A program made the translations under genes and the position numbers. A DNA stretch of 49,904 nucleotides from Schlesneria sp. (GTDB taxonomy: Bacteria; Planctomycetota; Planctomycetia; Planctomycetales; Planctomycetaceae). The stretch is taken from contig JAQGHU010000112.1 of assembly GCA_028291515.1 (NCBI GenBank), positions 1 to 49,904 of the forward strand, given 5' to 3'. The notes beneath the pieces are model-generated. The model saw nothing but the letters and a program-made list of their open reading frames with translations. It had not been told where the DNA came from and made no database searches. This document shows positions 43,632 to 49,904 of the stretch, piece by piece. The number at the start of each line of letters is the position of its first letter. The stretch's first letter is position 1.

Positions 43632-46600
43632 TCAAACCAGAACTTTCGAGACGCTGCCGAGGCTATCCTGAAACTGACTGCTCTCGACATCGGCTCTCTG
43701 CACCATTGTCAGCAGCAGATTGCTGAGTCGTGCATTGTCGTCAACCGGGCGGGAACAGACGCGATAGTGGCTATTGGCGTCGGCCACGTTGTACTGACCG
43801 ATCTTGGGCAGATTGAAATCGACGTGCTGGCCGTGCTTGTATCCCAACGCTCGTCCGCCGGCCAAGATCGTCGGCAGATTCGCGTTGCCGTGACTATGAC
43901 CGTAGGCCATGCCACTGCCTCAGAGAACCTGCGTCGTATCCAGCAGCGAGCGTCCCTCTTCCTGCTGTGACTTCAACCGGTCGAGCAAGTCGCTGAACTG
44001 CTCGACGAGAAACGTATCGGTCTCGGTCAAGCGCCGAAGCTGTTCAGGATCACCATTGTGATGAGACAAGCCGTGTCGCGCTTGCGAAATACCAATATCC
44101 GGAATGGCCCCCCCCATTGGACTCACTACAGATCATGCAGGTGATGACTCGGGTCGAGTCTGTTCGCAATGCCATCACCATCAACTCGTTGAACAGACGA
44201 TAGTACTCTTTGACTCGATTCATATCGAGCTTCCGAGTCAGTCGCGCTTCGTCGGCGGGATCGATCTTCGGCTTCGGAATACTCAGCCAGGCTTCGGCCC
44301 GCTCGGTACGCAATTCGACCTGACGAACCGCCGTCAGGTATTCGTCGAGCTTAGAACGATCGTCGCGTCCCAGCTTCTTGTTGCGACGCAGGCCGTAGGT
44401 CGCAAACTTCTCGATAAATGCCGAGTTGAATGCATCGACGTCGGTCACCAGCAATCGGCGAAATTCTTCAGGAGTTTGATAGGTGCGACCGTCGGGCAGC
44501 TTGCCGCTGGGATTTACTTGCGGGTTCTCACCTGTTCCCTCGACAATTTCATGCGTGCGCCAGCGACCGATGGCATCGTAGTTCTCGAAGGCCAGCCCCA
44601 GCGGGTCGATCTTGCTGTGACACGACGCACAGCGCGGATCATGAATGTGGGCTTCCAATTTCATCCGCAATGTCGCCTTCGGCGAATTCACCGGGTTCGG
44701 TTCGATCGGATCGACATTGGCCGGCGGCGGGGGTGGCTCCTTGCCGAAGATCGCTTCCGACACCCATTTGCCACGATGCACTGGCCGGTGTCGCGTTCCA
44801 TCCGATGTCTGCGACAGAATCGCGGCCTGAGTCAGTAGCCCGCCGCGGTGACTTTCGGGAGTCAGCGAAACTCGTTGAAAGCCCGATCCGGCGACGTCCG
44901 GCAGTCCATAGAACTGGGCCAACCGAGAGTTCGCCATCGTCCAGTCGGAGTTTAGAAACTCGCGCAGCGTCAATCCACGTGTCAGCACTTCGCGGAAGAA
45001 CGCCTTGGTCTCGCCGACCATGCTGGTTTCCAACGACTTATCGTAGTCGGGGTACAGATTCTTGTCCGGCGGGAACATGCCTACTTTTCGCAAGTTCAAC
45101 CACTGCGATGAGAACGAGTCGCTGAATCGCTCCGCGCGAGAATCCGCCAGCAGCCGCTGTACCTGCCGTCCAAGTTCCGACTTGTCTCGAAGCTTCCCTT
45201 GTTCGGCCAATGCGAACAATTCGTCGTCCGGCATAGTGCTCCATAAGAGATACGACAAACGGCTCGCGATCTCCCAGTCGTTCAGAGTTTGACGGTTGGA
45301 TCCCTCGTCCCCTTCGGCGATAAACAGGAAGCTCTTCGAACACAGCACTGCGAGCATCCCCGCTTTGACCGCGTCCGCGAATTTGTCCCCGGCAGCAACT
45401 TCCGCTTTCACGACCCCCACGTAGCTATCGAGTTCCTCCGGCGAGACCGGCCGCCGAAACGCGCGTCGAGTCAGCTTACCAAGTCCGATATGAACCTGTT
45501 CCAGATTCCCTTCTTCGGCAGGCCGATACTCGTCGCGTCGCTGCTGTTCTTGTTCAGTAATAATCGGGCCTCGCCAGGCGACCGAATCCAGAATCAGGAA
45601 CGGATAACGAGGGCGGCCTTGCTCGTCGGTCAACTTCATCTGCCACGGAATGCGGCCATCCTTAGTGCTGATGAACGGCTTGTTTCCGTGACGACCCGAC
45701 CGAAAGTTGTTCGATAGTCCGGGGACGTTGTTGATCACATCGATGCTCGGCCCTCCCTTCGGCAGGTGAGCGCGAAAGGTGACCGTGATCGGCTGGTCCT
45801 CGGGAGCGATAATGTCCTGCTCAAACAGCACGCGATCCAATGACTTCTCGTACACAAACAATCGCGGGGCTCGTCCATTGAGCGGCTTGAGGCCACTCAA
45901 TGTGTAGCTGATTTCGTAGATGCCTGCTTCCGGCAGCGAACCCGGCGAAGAAGCTCGGAAGATGTCTCCCGCCCACATTTCGAACCGGACTTTATCCAAC
46001 AGTCCCAGTTCCCTCAGACGTTCGCGATGTGGCTGGTCAATATGGTCCTCGGGGACCGCACGTCGGACACTTTCGAGTACCACGGGCTTCTTTGCGGGGT
46101 ACGCCTCAGACAGAATCACCTCGGCAGCGGCGAGATATTTCTCAATGTTGGACGGCGAAAGTGTCAGCACCGAGCCGATGCGTTCGAAGCCATGCCACTC
46201 AGGATCATCAGTGAAGCCCCCTGGGTCGGTCGCATCGAAATGCACGCCGATCAAGTCGCGGATTGTGTTGACGTATTCATCCCGAGTCAGTCGGTTATAA
46301 GAAACAGGGCCGCGCTGAGCCATTCGATCGGCGACACCCGCTTTGATGCGAGCGGCCAGCCACTCCACAATCGCAGCATTCTCTTCGGCAGTCGGGCGAC
46401 TCTTCAACTCTTTCGGCGGCATCTCCCCCGAGTTGATTCGTTCCATGATCTCCGCCCATTGCGGCGTGTTCTCTCGTCCAACCTGGTGAGACAACTGGTC
46501 AATGCGGAAGTTCCCTTCCTGCTTTTCTTGGTCGTGGCATCGCAGACAATGAGTCTTCAGGTAGGGGAGCAGAGCCGTGTCGAAATCCGGCGCTGCGGTT

Positions 46601-46674
46601 GACGTTCCAGCCATCGACATCAATAGCGCGAACGCGAGCGATTTCGTCTTCCTGCCGCGATCCGAGTGACTCAT
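43632..46674 (-). pseudogene. DUF1592 gene fused in frame to truncated DUF1552 gene, with frameshift and stop
   Basis: The left half of the protein is a DUF1587/1592/1588/1585 protein. A signal peptide is followed by a c-type heme motif CLRCH, then PWL-like NTIRDLIGV, RRPVSPEELDSY, SRLSYLLWSTMPDDEL, RHRPVHRGKWV, CASCHSKIDPLGLAFENYDA and FIEKFATYGLRR. At that point it changes into the middle of a DUF1552 protein (LGRDDRSKLDEYLTAVRQVE, RTERAEAWL, RLFNELMVMALRTDSTRVIT). The frame is lost at the C8 run 44108-44115; with seven bases it would continue as NGGAIPDIG and [17 protein letters not shown] follows in that frame at 43920-43922, and then DUF1552 ends with [19 protein letters not shown]. The intact 5' part may still be expressed, but the pair is decayed. 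Confidence 0.8.
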
Positions 46675-47624
46675 GCAATTTGCTTTCTAACCGTCCAGGC
46701 CAGCGAGCAGACCATTCACTCTACAAGGCTTCCCGGTCCATGCCAATGTTCCACGGAACGCGGCTCAGGCGATCGACTGCGGTCGATGAGTGGTGGTCAA
46801 TTGAGGGTTAAAGAGGAGGTCTGCAGGCATCATTGGAGTCTGTTTCCTTACGATTTGGCAGAGTTTGTCAGTCCATGGCAGGGTTTTGAGGGGGTTGAAG
46901 ATTTTTCCGCACGCAGACGCGAAGTCGCGAGAGAAGAGGGCTTGAGATGGCCGGTGTGAGCTTTCGAGGCCAATCTGGCTATCAGGACTTGATTGGGTGA
47001 TGTGAAGGTAAAGCTTCATGGGCACATTCTTCTTTCTTTGTGCAGTCAGTTCCGAACAGTTGCGGTTCGCGCGGCTGTTGAGCTGCGCGAAGGTACTTTC
47101 ACTAGATTGTCTCGCGAACCGTATGGGTAAGAGAGGTTGAGTGTTGTTGGGCCAGGGGGCTTACGCCGCCCCGCTCAGGAAAGAGGTGGGTAGCGCGGTC
47201 TTCGTTATCAACTCAGGAACATGGACCTCTGATCTTCCGCTAAGAGAGCGGCCCAGAGGGGAGCCCGTTGGTTACGGTGCACCTGCGACTATCGTCGTGC
47301 AGATGATTGTCCGGTTTGTGGTGTGCTGATCAAGACGGTGTTTGGGAAACTTGGGATCTTTCTTCGAAGTTATCACTGACAAATTCTGACAGCCCAGGAC
47401 AGTTTTTGACAATGGGGGACAAAAATGCCCTGTTTTTAGCAGTTTTCCTCAAAAAAGTGCACGTTTACTGACAGTTGCTTTTGGCGACCGCAAATGGGCC
47501 TGAAAAGTGCTAATGAGAAGCGATTGCGAATTGCAACTTTTCAGTTGTGAGAAGGGTCGGACCGGGGCATCCCGTGACTTGCTGTCGCTGCGCGACCACC
47601 AATGAACGACTGCGCCCCAGGTCA
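46675..47624. other. 950-bp intergenic region, no convincing gene
   Basis: No frame has a ribosome site and a recognisable domain. A minus-strand frame of 86 codons (46765-47025) has Ser-, Phe- and Arg-rich sequence and may be a remnant. The sequence around 46910-46940 (CGCAGACGCGAAGTCGCGAGAGAAGAG) looks like a type of dispersed intergenic repeat. At 47063-47121 there are two mutually exclusive stems (TTCGCGCGGC with GCTGCGCGAA, or CGGTTCGCG with CGCGAACCG). 47380-47480 is rich in GACA and T/A runs. The low coding density fits DNA left by loss of genes near the decayed DUF1592 cluster. Confidence 0.5.
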
Positions 47625-48926
47625 TCAGCTTGTCGATGGATTGTGTGAGTTGGTGCGCTTGCGATCGACATCAGTAATGAGGCGCGCCGAACGATTGAAA
47701 GTGACGTAGTTCCACGCCCATTGGACGAGAACCAAGACCCGATTCTCAAATCGCACGATTTGCATCAAGTGGATGAACAGCCACATCAGCCACGCGATGC
47801 GACCTCGGAACTTCCACTTGCCGAGTTGAGCGACCGCCGCAGATCGACCGATTGTCGCCATGTTTCCATAGTCGTGATACTTGAACGGCGGGAGAGTGCC
47901 ATTTGCTAAGCGGGCCAATATCATCTTGGCCGCGTATTTGCCTTGCTGAATCGCCACCGGGGCGACACCTGGCAATGGCTTCCCCGCTTGATCGACGGCC
48001 AGGGCCAGATCACCGATCACGAACACTTCGGGATACTCGGTCAGGTGCAGTTCGGCTGTCACGGGAACTCGTCCGCCGCGACCGACAGTCGATCCCGCGG
48101 CGTCCATCAAGACTTTTCCGAGGGGCGAAGCTTCCACACCAGCCGCCCACAAGATCGTCTCGGTGAAGATGGTCTCCGACTTGTCGCCAAATCTTAATTC
48201 GACGGTCTTGTCGTCCAGTCGTACCACGCCCGCATTCACTCGGACATCCACATGCTTGGCTTTCAATTTCCGCTCCGCTTCGGCGGAAAGATCCTCCGGA
48301 AAAGCAGCCAGGATTCGTGGCCCCGCGTCAACCAGCAAGATCCGGGCATCGGAAGGCTGACACCGGCGAAAGTCACTGCGCAGCGTGTGCCGAGTAATCT
48401 CCGCCAGCGTCCCCGCCAGTTCCACACCGGTTGGACCGCCGCCAACGACCACGATTGTCAGCAAGGCACTGCGGCGAACGGGGTCTTCTTCCCGCTCGGC
48501 AACTTCGAAGATGCTGAGGATGCGGCGACGAATATCGAGCGCATCTTCCAACGATTTCAAACCTGGCGCGAGATCCGCCCATTCATTGTGGCCGAAATAT
48601 CCGGTCTGAGCCCCCGTCGCGATGATGAGCGAATCATAGGCCTGTTCGCCATCGGTCAGTTTCACGACTCGGTTTGCCAAGTCAAAGCCAACGACTTCGC
48701 TCATCAGCACGCGGCAGTTCTTCTGATGTCGAACGATGGAACGAAGTGGCACCGCGATGTTGGACGGTGACAAGCCACCAGTGGCGACCTGATAGAGTAG
48801 CGGCTGGAACAGATGGAAATTGCGACGATCAATCAGCGTGACATCGACCGCTCCCCGTTTGAGCGATTCCGCTGCATTGAGTCCGCCGAAGCCTCCGCCC
48901 ACAATAACGACTCGATGATTTTCCAT
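47625..48926 (-). CDS. ndh: Type II NADH:quinone oxidoreductase (Ndh), FAD-dependent
   Basis: A 433-residue flavoprotein from ATG 48926. The FAD dinucleotide-binding motif is VVIVGGGFGGLNAAESL (residues 6-22) and the NADH-binding motif VVVGGGPTGVELAGTLAE. ATGAQTGYFGH, ETILWAAGVEASPLG and the FAD-closing EVFVIGDLALAVDQAGKPLPGVAPVA follow. The C-terminal part (FRGRIAWLMWLFIHLMQIV) is the amphipathic membrane anchor of NDH-2 enzymes. It oxidises NADH and reduces quinone without pumping protons. The frame is open for 77 codons before this ATG and overlaps the divergent gene, so the shorter start is used. No ribosome site is obvious. Confidence 0.92.
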   Translation of the reverse strand: MENHRVVIVGGGFGGLNAAESLKRGAVDVTLIDRRNFHLFQPLLYQVATGGLSPSNIAVPLRSIVRHQKNCRVLMSEVVGFDLANRVVKLTDGEQAYDSLIIATGAQTGYFGHNEWADLAPGLKSLEDALDIRRRILSIFEVAEREEDPVRRSALLTIVVVGGGPTGVELAGTLAEITRHTLRSDFRRCQPSDARILLVDAGPRILAAFPEDLSAEAERKLKAKHVDVRVNAGVVRLDDKTVELRFGDKSETIFTETILWAAGVEASPLGKVLMDAAGSTVGRGGRVPVTAELHLTEYPEVFVIGDLALAVDQAGKPLPGVAPVAIQQGKYAAKMILARLANGTLPPFKYHDYGNMATIGRSAAVAQLGKWKFRGRIAWLMWLFIHLMQIVRFENRVLVLVQWAWNYVTFNRSARLITDVDRKRTNSHNPSTS

Positions 48927-49035
48927 AATGCGGAAATGGTAACGATTTGGCGCAGGGCGAGAAGAGCAGTGAGTTGATGGCTTGTTAAACGCGTGTGATT
49001 CGTGCGGTGCATGCGTCCTGTGGAAAGCAAATGAG

Positions 49036-49728
49036 ATGGCTGATAGCGATGAAATTGGGACTTCCGCAATCGAGACGCTTCGCCAGACTCGTCGTTTGCC
49101 GGTTCGATTGAAGCGCGAGATCCCTTGGGGACGCTCAATCGGCTGTGCGCTCATCATAGGGATGTCGTTGACCGGTGTTGCGATCGGCGTCGGTTATCTG
49201 GTTCGGCGCTTGCCGCATGATCAAAGTGACATTTGGGTCCCTTACATTTTCATGGGGGTCTTCGGCTTCGTAGGTGTGTGCTTGATTCTCAGTGGTATTC
49301 ACCAATGGTTCGCCAGTCGCGTGCGAGAGACAATTCTGGAGATTGATACCGAAGAGATCTCGCTCGGCTCGACCGTGCGCGCCTGTTTTCGCCAGGAGGG
49401 ACCGGTCGCATTAAATTCTCTGCGAGCCAACCTGCGATGCATTGAACGCCGACACACGTGGAAAACTCGCTCGAATTCAGATGGCGATTCGACGAGATAC
49501 AAAACCACCGACGAAAAAGAATTGTGGACCGAGAATATTCTGGACGAACAACCCGGCGGGGTGCCATCCGAAGAGTTCTGGGAGAAATCGGTCTCATTCC
49601 AGATTCCGGGCGACCGACCCGCGTCACTCGATACCGACGATTTGGAGATCGTCTGGAAGATCGAAGTCTGGGGCCAGGTCCATCGCTGGCCTGATTTCAT
49701 GCATCCTTTCGTGATTCAAGTCATTTGA
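49036..49728 (+). CDS. Membrane protein of unknown function
   Basis: About 230 residues from ATG 49036. Two hydrophobic segments (SIGCALIIGMSLTGVAIGVGY and YIFMGVFGFVGVCLILSGI) are separated by about 15 residues, after a basic N-terminus. The C-terminal two thirds are soluble and beta-rich: TILEIDTEEISLGSTVRACF, SLRANLRCIERRHTWKT, KSVSFQIPGDRPASL and IVWKIEVWG. This pattern (two helices and an arrestin-like beta sandwich) occurs in planctomycete proteins of the DUF3592-like kind, but I cannot assign a family with certainty. It is divergent from ndh. Confidence 0.6.
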   Translation: MADSDEIGTSAIETLRQTRRLPVRLKREIPWGRSIGCALIIGMSLTGVAIGVGYLVRRLPHDQSDIWVPYIFMGVFGFVGVCLILSGIHQWFASRVRETILEIDTEEISLGSTVRACFRQEGPVALNSLRANLRCIERRHTWKTRSNSDGDSTRYKTTDEKELWTENILDEQPGGVPSEEFWEKSVSFQIPGDRPASLDTDDLEIVWKIEVWGQVHRWPDFMHPFVIQVI

Positions 49729-49797
49729 AAACGATTAGGCAGCGCTGTGAATTGGAGACTCGGTCGTTTAATCGCGTGGGCGATGCCCAATCGTGTT

Positions 49798-49813
49798 CGG
49801 CACGCTTTTTGCG
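49798..49813 (+). promoter_or_regulatory. Sigma-54 (RpoN) type promoter
   Basis: CGGCACG, four bases, TTGCG: the -24 GG (49799-49800) and -12 GC (49811-49812) are 12 bp apart, and the match to the consensus TGGCACG-N4-TTGCW fails only at the two end positions. It lies 47 bp before the ATG at the window edge, a usual distance. Confidence 0.6.
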
Positions 49814-49859
49814 CCAGGCATATGATGAACCAAAATGTCCCTTTCCAGGAGGGACAGAG

Positions 49860-49904
49860 ATGGACGAGTCGGAACTGGTGGTGGAGACGCTGGAAGGTGG
49901 TCGA
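49860..49904 (+). CDS. Start of an unidentified gene (partial, cut by window end)
   Basis: ATG 49860 is preceded by CAGGAGGGACAGAG, a strong ribosome site, and opens a frame of 15 codons (MDESELVVETLEGGR) that continues past the window. The product is acidic at its start. The upstream sigma-54 type promoter suggests that it is activator-controlled. Too short for any identification. Confidence 0.5.
   Translation, partial: MDESELVVETLEGGR

Noticed and set aside
46765-47025. Minus-strand frame of 86 codons in the 950-bp gap
   Set aside because: No ribosome site and composition unlike a folded protein; kept only as a possible remnant in the region description.

Overview
The window looks like chromosomal DNA of a member of the Planctomycetota. 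Families that are abundant in that phylum occur throughout: a DUF1559 protein with a type II pseudopilin-like N-terminus, a Tat-exported DUF1501 protein, the DUF1592/DUF1552 pair, a secreted PQQ-type beta-propeller, an EF-hand protein, a kelch propeller and several zinc-ribbon or TPR membrane proteins. Many genes are monocistronic or in short convergent and divergent pairs separated by hairpin terminators, and three tRNA genes (Met-CAU, Asn-GUU, Arg-ACG) are present. All family names come from motif reading, not from database searches.

Layout. 0-12 kb is mostly housekeeping: the tail of an IS630-type transposase, a three-gene cluster of small membrane proteins, a universal stress protein coupled to a cysteine desulfurase, a thioredoxin/YHS protein, a PPP-type phosphatase, RsmB, a kelch protein, an SDR-like protein and a large secreted DUF11-type protein. 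12-21 kb holds two paralogous PhyH dioxygenase genes. The second heads a tight operon with an MFS transporter and a protein whose N-terminal half carries all the ArsI C-As lyase residues and whose C-terminal half resembles the end of ArsM-type methyltransferases. Between the two PhyH genes lie a DUF1559 gene and a TPR/zinc-ribbon gene. A related dyad motif recurs at three intergenic sites of this block, and an identical 11-mer lies upstream of both PhyH genes.

21-27.6 kb carries tRNA-Met, a sugar isomerase-like protein, a conserved hypothetical protein, a PQQ propeller, a Fis-type regulator, a DUF2127 membrane protein and an aldehyde dehydrogenase. 27.6-37 kb is a defence island: one uninterrupted six-gene minus-strand operon with the order hsdM, hsdS, an unknown EAK-motif protein, hsdR, a single-HKD phospholipase-D-like protein and an XRE regulator. 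Every junction overlaps or is separated by 3 bp, and the island lies on the 3' side of a tRNA-Asn gene.

37.5-42 kb contains an RsbW-like/STAS pair, an arginine-deiminase-like enzyme, tRNA-Arg and a DUF1501 gene. 42.4-46.7 kb is a decaying cytochrome/DUF1592-DUF1552 cluster. One gene is split by a homopolymer frameshift. A DUF1592 gene is fused in frame to the middle of its DUF1552 neighbour, followed by a second homopolymer frameshift and an in-frame TGA. The end of the window has a type II NADH dehydrogenase, a membrane protein and, at the very edge, a gene start behind a good sigma-54 type promoter.

The two best candidates for new biology are the PhyH-MFS-ArsI/ArsM-like operon (possible organoarsenical or related organometalloid metabolism) and the extended type I restriction operon with its unknown EAK protein.
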